Origin: Methanoculleus sp. UBA374
GTDB taxonomy: Archaea > Halobacteriota > Methanomicrobia > Methanomicrobiales > Methanoculleaceae
NCBI GenBank assembly: GCA_002508705.1
Contig: DAYL01000023.1
Location: forward strand, 28,521 to 84,365
Direction: 5' to 3'
Length of the DNA stretch: 55,845 bases
Of the stretch, positions 18,196-26,807 are shown one piece after another (within the stretch, counting starts at the first letter, position 1; the number at the start of each line of letters is the position of its first letter). The notes under the pieces are model-generated. The model made no database searches and was not told the DNA's origin. It was given only the letters and a program-made list of their open reading frames with translations. The position numbers were made by a program, and so were the translations under genes.

Positions 18196-18917
18196 CGTCC
18201 CGCCATGAAGCGGATGCTCTCGTCGTAAGCTTCGAGCGTTTGCATTTCGACAATCCGCGATGTGTTCTGAGGAGGAGGGGGAGTACCCGGGAGAGATCGA
18301 TGTTCCCGTTTCCCAGTGCCCGATGGGCATCACCGGAGTCGTCGTTATCGTGGAGATGGACATGCAGGGGTCTTCCTATGGCGAGGAACTCATCCAGCAT
18401 TCCGTTGATGTGAGCGCGGCCGAGATCCAGGCAGAACGAGAGCCCTGCTTCGTGCAGGGCAGGCAGGAAGGAGGGATCGCGGAAATGGCACACCTCCCAG
18501 CTTCCCATGTTCTCCACGGCGACCGGCACCCCGTCCTCCTCCTGGATTGCTGCAAGATCTCCGAGAGACTCTCGAAGCGCCAGGTACGAACGGTCGAGAA
18601 ACTCGAGCCAGGGCGAGAAACCGGGGTGGCCGACCACGCACCCGGCACCGATCTCCCCGCCACCCTACAGACTTCACGGAGGAGACAAAGCGACGCCTGC
18701 CTGATCGGCTCGCGGCAACTGGCGATGTTGATATCGGCGGTCGGGGAATGGACCGTGTACCGGAGGTCGAAGGAGAAACAAGCCTCCGAACAATGGAGGA
18801 TATCGTGGGCAGCCTCCGAGAGGATCTCGACCGTACCGGTACGGGCAGAGAGGGTCTCCAGAGCCTCGGGGAGTTCCCGGTCCATGGACACCACATCGAG
18901 CACCCTAACTCCTGCAT
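18196..18917 (-). pseudogene. Decayed copy of the TIM-barrel (xylose isomerase-like) gene
   Basis: The fragments line up over the full length with the intact protein encoded at 44341-45120. Examples are EILSEAAHDILHCSEACFSF, VAVENMGSWEVCHFRDPSF and HGNIDLSRVLPLL-like GNGNIDLSRVLPLL. They lie in different frames: a shift after the first ~9 codons (MQELGCSMWC), another after REVCRVAG, and a third near the 3' end after LSRVLPLLLR. The upstream non-coding region is duplicated as well. This is a dead paralogue produced by segmental duplication. Confidence 0.9.
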
Positions 18918-19045
18918 GGTCTTCCTCCGATTATCCCCGCGACAGCGGTAGCCGGCAGCAGCCGGCAATGTTCTGCAACGATCGCATCGTTAATGGCTGC
19001 TGCCTCCCGGTCGGCAGGGTCTAACACCCCTTCCCCTCCGGAAGG

Positions 19046-19250
19046 ATGGTCGAAGGACCGAAACCCACCGTGTTTCGGCGATTCGAGGCTAAAATAGTCC
19101 CCGACGCTCCGAACCCCATCCAACTTTCGGACTGGGACGATTTTTCCGGGCATCTTCGAGTGAGAGGGCTTTTTCGCGGAAAAAGGAGATTTCTGCATGA
19201 TAATAGTAGTTTCTTCATCTTAATCAAAATAGTTTTTAATAATTTAAGTA
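19046..19250. repeat. Duplicated upstream region of the TIM-barrel gene (copy 1)
   Basis: This stretch aligns, ungapped over its core, with 45177-45380, upstream of the intact TIM-barrel gene. Shared features are the GATTCGAGGCTAAAA block, a TTTTTCGCGG block and an AT-rich end (CAAAATAGTTTT). It probably carries the promoter. The frame that is open in both copies shows many amino-acid changes and few silent ones, so it is unlikely to encode a protein. Confidence 0.7.
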
Positions 19251-19290
19251 GGTTTTACTTTCCATTTGAAATAGACGGTTCCAGCGCTTT

Positions 19291-19330
19291 TTAGGAGGTC
19301 GTTCCAGTATTTAGGAGGTCGTTCCAGTAT
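19291..19330. repeat. Perfect 20-bp tandem duplication
   Basis: TTAGGAGGTCGTTCCAGTAT occurs twice in direct succession (19291-19310 and 19311-19330), immediately before the membrane-anchor fragment. Confidence 0.9.
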
Positions 19331-19470
19331 CTTCTGACGGGAGGGGAAGACCCGCTCTCGCATCCACCCCTGCTTGCAGGTATCGGCACCCTTGCCCTCA
19401 TCGGCATCCTCGGCCTGGTGGCGGCAGCCTGGCTCATCCGGCAGCGCGTCCGTAAGAAGGAGGAGTGAGC
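19331..19470 (+). pseudogene. 3' fragment of a surface protein: membrane anchor and tail, followed by a short ogg 3' piece
   Basis: The frame reads a hydrophobic helix (LAGIGTLALIGILGLVAAAW) and the tail LIRQRVRKKEE, then TGA at 19465-19467. It matches the C-terminus of the amber-interrupted protein at 15567-16034, including the bases after the stop (GCCTCACCG and the CCCCGGGCGCAGTAGAGG block of the ogg 3' end, to about 19510). Only the last ~45 codons remain. The TnpB relic begins right after. Confidence 0.75.
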
Positions 19471-19503
19471 CTCACCGCGGGCGGCGTGCTGGGCCCCGGG
19501 CGC

Positions 19504-19790
19504 AGTAGAGGGTTCGATGATTCCCACTCAGAGGCGTACACCTCCCAGGTGGATGCTCTCGCGCTCGACTCGATCCAGAAGCCTCCCTACGGGAAGAAGC
19601 GGCGGATCAAGCGGGGACTGTACCGGAGCGCCACGGGAACCTTGATCAATGCCGACGTGAACAGCGCTCTCAACCACGCCAGAAAAGTCGCTGGTGATTC
19701 CGTGATTCAACGGATAATCAGTAGTGGCCGTGTCAACCGGCCGTTGCGAATAAGGACCGCGTTTCAACCGTCAACCTTCGCGCACATTAA
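19504..19790 (+). pseudogene. tnpB: TnpB (IS200/IS605) C-terminal fragment
   Basis: The frame reads SEAYTSQVDALALD, then KRRIKRGLYRSATGTLINAD, then VNSALNHARKVAG, which is the conserved RuvC-III end of TnpB; the Asp of NADVN is the last catalytic acid. Everything upstream, including the first two RuvC motifs and the zinc finger, is missing. TnpB is the transposon-encoded RNA-guided nuclease related to Cas12, and its guide RNA overlaps this 3' end, so part of an old guide RNA gene may persist. Confidence 0.85.
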
Positions 19791-20166
19791 ATTGCAACCT
19801 TGTGATCCCAATCGATCCCGGTTGCAAGCCCCGGCCTATCGGACGGGGTAGTTGACACCAGATCACCTCGCTCTCCACATCCTGCCGGATAAGCGGATCG
19901 AGCCCCCCGACGGTGACGAGGTCGACCCTTCGCCCGTAAACCTCCTCCAGAAAGTCGGCGAGCGCCGTGAAGTTCCGGAATGTAAGGTGCTCCGGCGACA
20001 GCTCGACCAGGATGTCCACATCGCTGTCGAACCGCTCTTCGCCGCGGGCGGTGGACCCGAAGATCCCGATCTTTATCACGCCGAACCGCTCCCGGAGTAC
20101 CGGCAGCATCTTCTCAAGCCTGGCGACGGACGGCGTCTTCTTCGTCGAGTCCGGGGGAGTGGTCAT
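19771..20166 (-). CDS. Minimal nucleotidyltransferase (MntA-type antitoxin), C-terminus altered by IS insertion
   Basis: The core GIFGSTARGEERFDSDVDIL is the DNA polymerase beta-type nucleotidyltransferase motif (GS...DxD), followed by VYGRRVDLVTVGGLDPLIRQ. MNT proteins normally pair with a HEPN RNase toxin and modify it; no HEPN gene is adjacent. The normal end of the family falls near ESEVIWC. The last ~25 residues here (from QLPRPIGRG) are read through the right end of an IS605 relic, so the C-terminus is not native. The ATG at 20166 gives a family-like start; upstream ATGs at 20220 and 20286 are possible. Confidence 0.75.
   Translation of the reverse strand: MTTPPDSTKKTPSVARLEKMLPVLRERFGVIKIGIFGSTARGEERFDSDVDILVELSPEHLTFRNFTALADFLEEVYGRRVDLVTVGGLDPLIRQDVESEVIWCQLPRPIGRGLQPGSIGITRLQFNVREG
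19826..19856. mobile_element. IS200/IS605 right-end hairpin
   Basis: AAGCCCC pairs with GGGGTAGTT-type sequence across CGGCCTATCGGAC, and the end reads GGGGTAGTTGAC (19845-19856). The same 12 bases end another relic at 40083-40094. This fits the subterminal hairpin of IS200/IS605 right ends. It lies inside the 3' end of the nucleotidyltransferase gene, so the insertion replaced that gene's last codons. Confidence 0.6.
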
Positions 20167-20313
20167 GGTAGCGTCTCGCTTCCGGTAATTTGTCCGCGTT
20201 CCATCTCCTTGATTGCTCATTCTTTCTTCTTCGTCAAATACTTTTGCAGATGATACTGTGGTGAGTAAGTCCAGTTCCCCGACCACAGGGACGAAGGTGC
20301 CGGGCGTCCGCCG

Positions 20314-20667
20314 TCACCCCGACAGGTGAGGGATGAGGGAGCCGACGTTGTGGACGACGACGAACGTGAACCATGTGCAGAGGACCGCGAGAGCCGTGAC
20401 CCCGGCGTGGCAGACCCGCACGTCCCACCACTTCACCCAGAGGAACATCCCTGCAAAGAAGAGGGCCTTCACTCCGATATGCAGAGGAACGGAAGGCACG
20501 ATGCCCGCCATCAGAGGATTCAACTCCATTCCCCCGAGGAGGAGAATCCCGGTCGTCGTGACGACATCCAGCAGCAGCAGTACGGCGAGAATCACGAAGA
20601 GCGGGAGGTGCAGAGACCTGAACCTCCGGTTCCGCCATGCCGAACCCTCATCGAGCATCTCATGCAT
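20314..20667 (-). CDS. DUF5658-like membrane protein
   Basis: The 117-residue protein has a soluble basic N-terminus (AWRNRRFRSLHLP) and about three hydrophobic segments. The first contains LLLLDVVTTTGILLLGGMEL followed by NPLM, a pattern seen in the small archaeal and bacterial DUF5658 membrane family (charged residue in the helix, then E-x-N-P). Its function is unknown. It is divergent from cobN, with about 260 bp between them. Confidence 0.7.
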   Translation of the reverse strand: MHEMLDEGSAWRNRRFRSLHLPLFVILAVLLLLDVVTTTGILLLGGMELNPLMAGIVPSVPLHIGVKALFFAGMFLWVKWWDVRVCHAGVTALAVLCTWFTFVVVHNVGSLIPHLSG

Positions 20668-20928
20668 AGGTTACACCCGGAAAACTATGATGGTTGCGGT
20701 ATCCTGTGCGGGCATTAACCTTTCGCATATCCCCGGTCATGCGGTCGCTTTGCCCGTCGTGATCGGTCCCGCTTCCGCCGCCCATCCCTCCGGTCCTGCC
20801 GACCTTCCGGGTCTCTCATGCCGCTTATATTCCTGCACGACAAAAACATGTAGTATGTCGCACGCCCCTTCCGTTTACCCGTTTGGAGAAGTCGCAGAAC
20901 CGATGTCGCCCCCATCGGGAGGCTCCGG

Positions 20929-23900
20929 ATGAACCTTATCTATATCGGCTCCGGGTCCGGGGATAACCCTCTCCTCTCCCGTGCGGCGGCCGACCTCTGC
21001 GATGAAGGTGTACCCGTCACGGTTCGGTGCGTCTGTTCGGAAGACCTCGACGGCAACGAGGAGCTCTTCATCGGGACGGTGGAACAGGTCCGGGATGCCT
21101 CGTTCGTCATCATCAACCTCCACGGCTCGGTGCCCTACTTCAAGAAGTTCCCCCGCCTCCGGGAGGAACTGGAGGGCCTTCGCGCCCCCGTCTTCGTCGC
21201 ATCCACGCTTCCGGACGAGATGGAAGAATTCCGCCATCTGTTCCGCCTCGCCGAAGAGGATTACCGTCTCGTTCACGCGTATCTGCACCTCGGCGGCTAC
21301 GAGAACATGCGCTCCCTCCTCCTCTTTGTTCACGGCCGCATCGACGGCGGGTCCCCGGCCGCCCCCGATCCGGTCCGGCCTCCCGCCCACGGTATCTACC
21401 ACCCCGGAAGGCCGCAGGATGCATCTCCCGAAGACTACCTCGCCTCCCTCCCCCCCGGCGCACGAAAGGCCGGCATCCTCTTCTGGCAGGGCGATTACCT
21501 CGAGGGGGCGCTCGGGGGGGTGGACGTGGTCATCGCCTCCCTGGAGCGGGAAGGGCTTTCGACCATACCGGTCTTCTGTTCGTCCGTGCCGGACCCCGTC
21601 TCGGGTTCGCCGGGGGTTGCGGAGATCGTGAGGAAGTATTTCATGAAGGAGGGGAAGGCAGTCGTCGATCTTCTCGTCGTCCTGATGGGGTTCTCCCAGA
21701 TCAGCCTCTCCTCTCCCGGCGACGGCCGTTCAGACGGAGGCCCGGGGAATTTCTTCGCGGAGCTCGGCGTGCCGGTCCTGCAGGCGATGGTCACCGGTCA
21801 GAGCCGTGACGACTGGGCGGGCAATATCCGGGGCCTCTCTCCGCTCGAACTCTCGTCCCTCGTGGTATGGCCGGAGTACGATGGGCAGATCATCACCGTC
21901 CCGGTTGCCTCGCGCGAATCGGAGGACGGCGCCCGGCAGGTCCGGGGGATCGCGGAACGGGCCGACCGGCTCGCGAAGATGGCGAAGGCATGGGCGGATC
22001 TGCGTGCAACCCCCGTGGACGAGCGAAGGGTCGCGGTGCTGCTCTACCAGTACGGCCTCTCGAACGACTCGATCGGGGGAGCGTTCGGCCTTGACGGTCC
22101 GGAGAGCGCCGTCCGCATCCTGCACGCGCTCAGGGAGGCGGGGTACGACTGCGGAGACGACCTCCCCGCAACCGGGCAGGACCTGGTCCTCCTGCTCCTC
22201 TCCGGCCTGACCAACACCCCCGAGTGCCTCACCGGGCCGGAGATGGTCCGGCGGGCGGCAGGGACGGTCGGCCGGGACGAGTACCGGGAATGGTTCTCCG
22301 GGCTGGACTCCACCTGCAGGAGCAGCATGCTCCGCGACTGGGGGGAGCCGCCGGGAGCCGTCCTGACCGAGGGGGACCGGTTCCTTATCCCCGGAAGACG
22401 GTTTGGAAACGTCTTCGTCGGCCTGCAGCCCCCCCGGGGATTTCTCGAAGAGGCGGAGGCGGTCTACCATAGTACGGACCTCGTGATGCCTCACCAGTAC
22501 CTCGCATACTACCGGTGGCTGAAGGAGGGGTTCGGGGCGCAGGCGGTCGTCCACCTCGGCACGCACGGCACGCTCGAGTGGCTTCCGGGCAAGAGCTTGG
22601 CGCTCTCGTCGTCCTGCTACCCCGACGCCGTGCTCGAGGACCTCCCTCATCTCTACCCGTATGTCATCGACAACCCGGGAGAGGGGGTCCTGGCAAAACG
22701 GCGGTCCCATGCAGTCATCGTCGACCACCTGATCCCGGCGATGACCCGGGCGGGAGGATACGGGGACCTCGAGGACCTCGTCCTCCTCCTTCAGGACTAT
22801 TTCCGCGCATCGCGAAGCGGGGAGGAGGCCAAGGCCGACGGCCTCCTCGAAGAGATCGCATGCATCGTTGAACGGACCGATCTCGCCTCGGATCTTCATC
22901 TCCGGTCTACAGCTCCTTCGGACCTGCCGCCCCACCTTGAGGCGCTCTACGATTACCTCTGCACGGCCCGCGACTCCCTGATCAAAGACGGGCTGCATAT
23001 CTTCGGCGAAGTCCCCGAGGGGGAGCGCTTCTGCGAACTCCTCTACGCCCTGACCAGGATCAGGAACGGTCGGATCCCTTCCCTTCGGGAAGCGGTCGGG
23101 CGGGCGATGGGCGAGGATGCGCCTCGTCTCGCCGCCGACCCGTCCGGCTGGCATTCCGGGCGGGGGATGCCGAACGGCGTCGTCCTGGAGGAGATCGATC
23201 GACGCTCCGCCGATCTGATACAAAAGATGACAAAGACAGGATGCGACCCCGCGAGCATCCCCGGACTGCTCGGGGAGTTCGACGACCGCGAGGAGCTGGA
23301 GACGGCGCTGGAGGCGATCTGTACCGAGATCGTACCGGCGGTGCGGCGGACCGTCGACGAGATAGGGAGCCTTGCGGCGGGTCTCGACGGGCGCTACGTC
23401 TCCCCGGGGCCGTCGGGGGCCCCTACACGGGGCAATGCGCACCTGCTCCCGACCGGTCGGAACTTCTACTCGGTCGATCCCGCCACGATCCCGACGCCCC
23501 CGGCCTTTGCCGTCGGGAAGAGGATGGCGGAGGAGATGATCCGGCGATACGTGGCCGAAGAAGGCGTTTACCCGAAGAACGTCGGGATCGTGGTCTTCGC
23601 CACCGATACCATGAAGACCGGCGGGGACGACCTCGCCTACCTCCTCTGGCTGATGGGTCTTCGGCCCGTCTGGTCCGCGTACGGAGGGCGGGTCGCCGGG
23701 CTGGAGGTCGTGCCGCTCTCCGAACTGCAGAGGCCGCGGATAGACGTGACCCTCCGGATCACCGGCCTGTTCCGGGACGTCTTCCCCGGTCTTATCGACC
23801 TGATCGACGAGGGCGTGGAGATGGTCGCGAGCCTGGACGAGCAGGACGAGGACAATTACCTCGCGGCCCACCTGCGCCGATCGCTTCTCGATGCGATCCG

Positions 23901-24672
23901 GGAGGGGCTGGACGCGGACGAGGCGAGATCGCGCGCCCTCGTCCGGATATTCGGCTGCCCGCCGGGGACCTACGGCGCCGGAGTCGCCGATCGCGTGACC
24001 TCCGCCGACTGGGGCGAACGGCGGGACCTTGCCGACACCTACCTGGACTGGGGAGGCCATGCCTACGGGCGAAAGCATCATGGGGAGGAGATGCGGGACC
24101 TCTTCAAGCGGCGGCTCTCCGAACTCGACGTCACCGTCAAGAACCACGACTCCCGCGAGCTCGACATCCTCGACAACGACGACGATTTCATGTATCTCGG
24201 GGGGATGATCGCGGCGGTGAAGGAATACGGCGGAAAGGACCCCGTCTCGTTCGTGGGGGACAGTTCGAACCCGGAAGCGCCGGTCCTTCGCACGGTTGCC
24301 GAGGAGAGCCGGTTTCTCTTCAGGAGCCGGATCTTAAACCCGAAATGGCTTGAGGGCCTCAAACCGCACCGCTACAGGGGAGCCCAGGAACTCTCCGCCC
24401 TGGTTGACTTTGCGTTCGGGTGGGATGCGACGTCGGGTATCCTCGAGGACTGGCAGTACCGGTCCCTCGCCGAGACGTTCCTCTTCGACGAGTCCTGCCG
24501 TGCCTGGCTGGCCGAAGACAACCCGCATGCACTCATGCACATGGCGGGAAGGCTTCTTGAAGCGGTTGACCGCGGCATGTGGGAGCCGGACGCTGAGACG
24601 CTGGGCCGGCTCCGGTCGCTCTACCTCTCGGTGGAGAGCACCCTCGAGTCGATGACCGGTCCCGGCAGGTGA
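20929..24672 (+). CDS. cobN: Cobaltochelatase CobN / magnesium chelatase H-type large subunit
   Basis: This is the large porphyrin- or corrin-binding subunit of class I ATP-dependent chelatases. It inserts Co2+ (CobN) or Mg2+ (BchH/ChlH) together with AAA-type I and D subunits. Its 1247 residues have the expected length. Characteristic stretches are PHQYLAYYRWLKEGFGAQAV, VVHLGTHGTLEWLPGK and LYPYVIDNPGEG. Near the C-terminus are YLDWGGHAYGR and LDNDDDFMYLGGM. GGGAGG lies 6 bases before the ATG. The matching I and D subunits are at 35490-36530 and 33683-35500, across an inverted-repeat boundary. CobN and BchH cannot be told apart by eye; a tetrapyrrole other than cobalamin or chlorophyll is also possible. 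Confidence 0.9.
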   Translation: MNLIYIGSGSGDNPLLSRAAADLCDEGVPVTVRCVCSEDLDGNEELFIGTVEQVRDASFVIINLHGSVPYFKKFPRLREELEGLRAPVFVASTLPDEMEEFRHLFRLAEEDYRLVHAYLHLGGYENMRSLLLFVHGRIDGGSPAAPDPVRPPAHGIYHPGRPQDASPEDYLASLPPGARKAGILFWQGDYLEGALGGVDVVIASLEREGLSTIPVFCSSVPDPVSGSPGVAEIVRKYFMKEGKAVVDLLVVLMGFSQISLSSPGDGRSDGGPGNFFAELGVPVLQAMVTGQSRDDWAGNIRGLSPLELSSLVVWPEYDGQIITVPVASRESEDGARQVRGIAERADRLAKMAKAWADLRATPVDERRVAVLLYQYGLSNDSIGGAFGLDGPESAVRILHALREAGYDCGDDLPATGQDLVLLLLSGLTNTPECLTGPEMVRRAAGTVGRDEYREWFSGLDSTCRSSMLRDWGEPPGAVLTEGDRFLIPGRRFGNVFVGLQPPRGFLEEAEAVYHSTDLVMPHQYLAYYRWLKEGFGAQAVVHLGTHGTLEWLPGKSLALSSSCYPDAVLEDLPHLYPYVIDNPGEGVLAKRRSHAVIVDHLIPAMTRAGGYGDLEDLVLLLQDYFRASRSGEEAKADGLLEEIACIVERTDLASDLHLRSTAPSDLPPHLEALYDYLCTARDSLIKDGLHIFGEVPEGERFCELLYALTRIRNGRIPSLREAVGRAMGEDAPRLAADPSGWHSGRGMPNGVVLEEIDRRSADLIQKMTKTGCDPASIPGLLGEFDDREELETALEAICTEIVPAVRRTVDEIGSLAAGLDGRYVSPGPSGAPTRGNAHLLPTGRNFYSVDPATIPTPPAFAVGKRMAEEMIRRYVAEEGVYPKNVGIVVFATDTMKTGGDDLAYLLWLMGLRPVWSAYGGRVAGLEVVPLSELQRPRIDVTLRITGLFRDVFPGLIDLIDEGVEMVASLDEQDEDNYLAAHLRRSLLDAIREGLDADEARSRALVRIFGCPPGTYGAGVADRVTSADWGERRDLADTYLDWGGHAYGRKHHGEEMRDLFKRRLSELDVTVKNHDSRELDILDNDDDFMYLGGMIAAVKEYGGKDPVSFVGDSSNPEAPVLRTVAEESRFLFRSRILNPKWLEGLKPHRYRGAQELSALVDFAFGWDATSGILEDWQYRSLAETFLFDESCRAWLAEDNPHALMHMAGRLLEAVDRGMWEPDAETLGRLRSLYLSVESTLESMTGPGR

Positions 24673-24704
24673 CGGCCCTCGTGGATCATTTCATCAAATC
24701 TTTC

Positions 24705-25490
24705 ACGTGCACCGTAGCCTCGCGTGAAGTGCGGCGGACGGAACGCCCGGAGCATGAGCACTGTTCGGTGTGAAACCGCGGACATTATTGCATCGATCCT
24801 GAATTATTGGACTCTGCTTGATGTTCAGCCCCACTTCCGATGGGGTGGGTGCTGGATCTGGATTTCCCCGGTTCGCTCCGGACAGTGGACCGTGGCGGGT
24901 ATCGCCGTTGGGGGTGGGGACCGGGGAATGCGATGTTCCGCAGGAACGGAGCACGAGAAGGCCGAAGGCCTTTGAGGGGGATTTTCCCCCTCCCCGTCCA
25001 CGGCACTCCTCACGAGCCCCACCCCGCCCGGCCTTCGGCCTCCTCATTCACACCTTCGGTGCTCAACTCCGTTCCTACCGGAACGTCGTTCCCCGCCCCA
25101 AGGGGCGGGGGCAGCGCGTGGCCCCGGAACCCGGTTCACCCCGTGCAGTGGACCGTGGTAGGTATCGCCGTTGGGGTGGGGACAGGGGAGGGGGTCTCCC
25201 CCTCCCCGCCCGGTCTCCAGCCCCCGTTCCCTGCAGGAAGGGGGCAGTGCGTGTCGATAGTCACGGGGAATCCGTGCCCGGGCGTGGCCCTAAAACCCAG
25301 GAACGACGCTCCCCCAGGTTAGTATAGCGGGAATCAGACCTCTATTGACCGCAATATCAATCTCCCTTTCGCGTCCGTCGCGGCTCGCACCTTCGGTGCT
25401 CACGCTCCGGTTCGTTAGAACCGTCGCGGCTCGAAGCCTGATGGCTTTTCAAGCTCCGCTTGAACTCGCACTTCGCGTGAAGCGGCGATC
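24705..25490. repeat. GC-rich dispersed repeat, left copy (inverted relative to 39185-39695)
   Basis: This 800-bp gene-free stretch between the convergent cobN and nitrogenase-like genes is homologous to the reverse complement of 39185-39695. Shared blocks include GCACTGTTCGGTG, CGGACAGTGGACCGTGGCGG, TTCCTACCGGAACGTCGTTC, CGATAGTCACG and AAGCTCCGCTTGAACTCGC. It contains several hairpins, such as GGGGAGGGGGTCTCCCCCTC at 25187, and has internal duplications of its own (CAGTGGACCGTGG occurs twice). The cobN 3' UTR lies between 24673 and 24705. Confidence 0.8.
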
Positions 25491-25526
25491 CTCTACGCAT
25501 CCAATAACATAAGACGAAACGATTCA

Positions 25527-26807
25527 CTATCGAAGGATGTTGAGGATCTCCTCGACGAGGTAGAGCGCCCCCGATACGCCCAGGATGGTCCTCGGCACGA
25601 GTTCGATCCTCCCGGAGGAGGGGTAGCCGACCTCGACGTACCCCCTGCAGATCCCCTGGTTGGCGAGCATCTTTCCGGTCATTCCGTCGGCGAAGACGAT
25701 ATCCGGGTTTCGGACCCCGGGAAAGACGCTCCAGGTCTCCGAAGCGCCGATCTCCTCCAGGAACCGCAAAAGTTCGCCCCGGTACGGCGGGTATGCACCG
25801 CCGGCGACCTCGACCCCCGTCGGGACCATGCCCAGGTAGGTGTAGAGCCATTTTGCAAGGGGGAGGGCGACGGAACTCTCCGCCCTGATAGCGTAGCCCG
25901 CGCCCCGGGGGACCCCCGATATCGAGTTCTGCCCGGCGATATGGGCTGCGGCGTTCGCTCGTGCGGCGGCGATCTCTCCCGTTATGTCCGACGGGTCCGC
26001 CCCGAGGAGTTCTGAGACTTCACGGACCCATGCGGACGTGGCGTCGAATCCGATCGGCGCGCCTTCGGCGGGGATGTAGCAGGGCGTCCCGGCGTTCTGT
26101 CCGTACCACCGGGCGGTCTCCTCCCCGAACTCGGGGAAGACGAGCAGGTTGTATGCGGCGCCGGGTGAGGAGCGGATGCTCCCGGTCTCCGAACCGGCGC
26201 CCGGGGAGGAGAGGACCTGCACGCCCATCCGGGCGAGGAGACGCGTCACCTCCGCAAGCGACCCTTTCCAGTGCCGCTGCATGAGGGAGAGGCCGAGCAG
26301 GTTGACCGTCCCGGGCCGGGTCTTCTCTTTGGCCGGGGCGATATGCCGGAGGACCCGGGCGATGACCCGGTCCGTCCCCGCCGGTCCGGGGCAGGAGAAT
26401 CCCGGCGTCTCTACCGGGATGCACCGGTCCTGAACCCCGGCCAGAGCGATTGCTTTTTCTAGGTCGTCGCCGATCAACGCCGCTCCCGGGGCGTTTACCA
26501 CCAGTATCAGGCCGTCCCATCGTGCGGCGAGGGAGGGGAGGATCTCATGGAGCTTCTGCCCGGCTCCGAAGATGTAGTCCTCATCGTCGAGGTATGTGCA
26601 CGGGACGCGGGGCTGGCCGAAGAACCACGGCTCAAGCGTCAGGTAGGGGTCCGGGACCTCCGATCCGCCCCGCTGCACGTGGGCGACATGCCCATGATAA
26701 AACTTGCAGCCGGTCGGGCCGTTGAGCAGGACCGCCACATCCGGGATTCCTTCGGCGCCGAGGATCATCCCGGTCAGGGCGTCGGGCTCGATCACGCCGG
26801 ACTTCAC
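25527..26807 (-). CDS. Nitrogenase component 1-like subunit (NifK/NifD-like partner)
   Basis: The protein belongs to the nitrogenase component 1 superfamily: NGPTGCKFYHG (Cys34), FGQPRVPCTYLDDEDYIFGA (Cys70), then NAPGAALIGDDL, where many relatives carry a third cluster Cys but this one has Ala. The C-terminal part contains GVPRGAGYAIRAE and FADGMTGKMLANQ. A GTG start at 26807 is chosen because GGAGGG lies seven bases upstream and GTGA overlaps the stop of the preceding gene by four bases; an ATG at 26822 is the alternative. It should form a heterodimer with the NifD-like half of the upstream fusion protein. Two Cys would allow a P-cluster-like or [4Fe-4S] site at the interface. The substrate is unknown, probably a tetrapyrrole. 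Confidence 0.85.
   Translation of the reverse strand: MKSGVIEPDALTGMILGAEGIPDVAVLLNGPTGCKFYHGHVAHVQRGGSEVPDPYLTLEPWFFGQPRVPCTYLDDEDYIFGAGQKLHEILPSLAARWDGLILVVNAPGAALIGDDLEKAIALAGVQDRCIPVETPGFSCPGPAGTDRVIARVLRHIAPAKEKTRPGTVNLLGLSLMQRHWKGSLAEVTRLLARMGVQVLSSPGAGSETGSIRSSPGAAYNLLVFPEFGEETARWYGQNAGTPCYIPAEGAPIGFDATSAWVREVSELLGADPSDITGEIAAARANAAAHIAGQNSISGVPRGAGYAIRAESSVALPLAKWLYTYLGMVPTGVEVAGGAYPPYRGELLRFLEEIGASETWSVFPGVRNPDIVFADGMTGKMLANQGICRGYVEVGYPSSGRIELVPRTILGVSGALYLVEEILNILR

Noticed and set aside
21730..24147. Very long open frame (about 800 codons) antisense to cobN.
   Set aside because: High GC content and codon bias leave long antisense frames open. The product has no recognisable family and is rich in Arg/Pro, whereas the sense frame is a full CobN/ChlH protein.
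24818..25327. Open frame of 169 codons within the left GC-rich repeat.
   Set aside because: The product is low-complexity Arg/Pro/Gly, open frames exist in several phases, and the counterpart in the right copy is disrupted; the region is a non-coding repeat.
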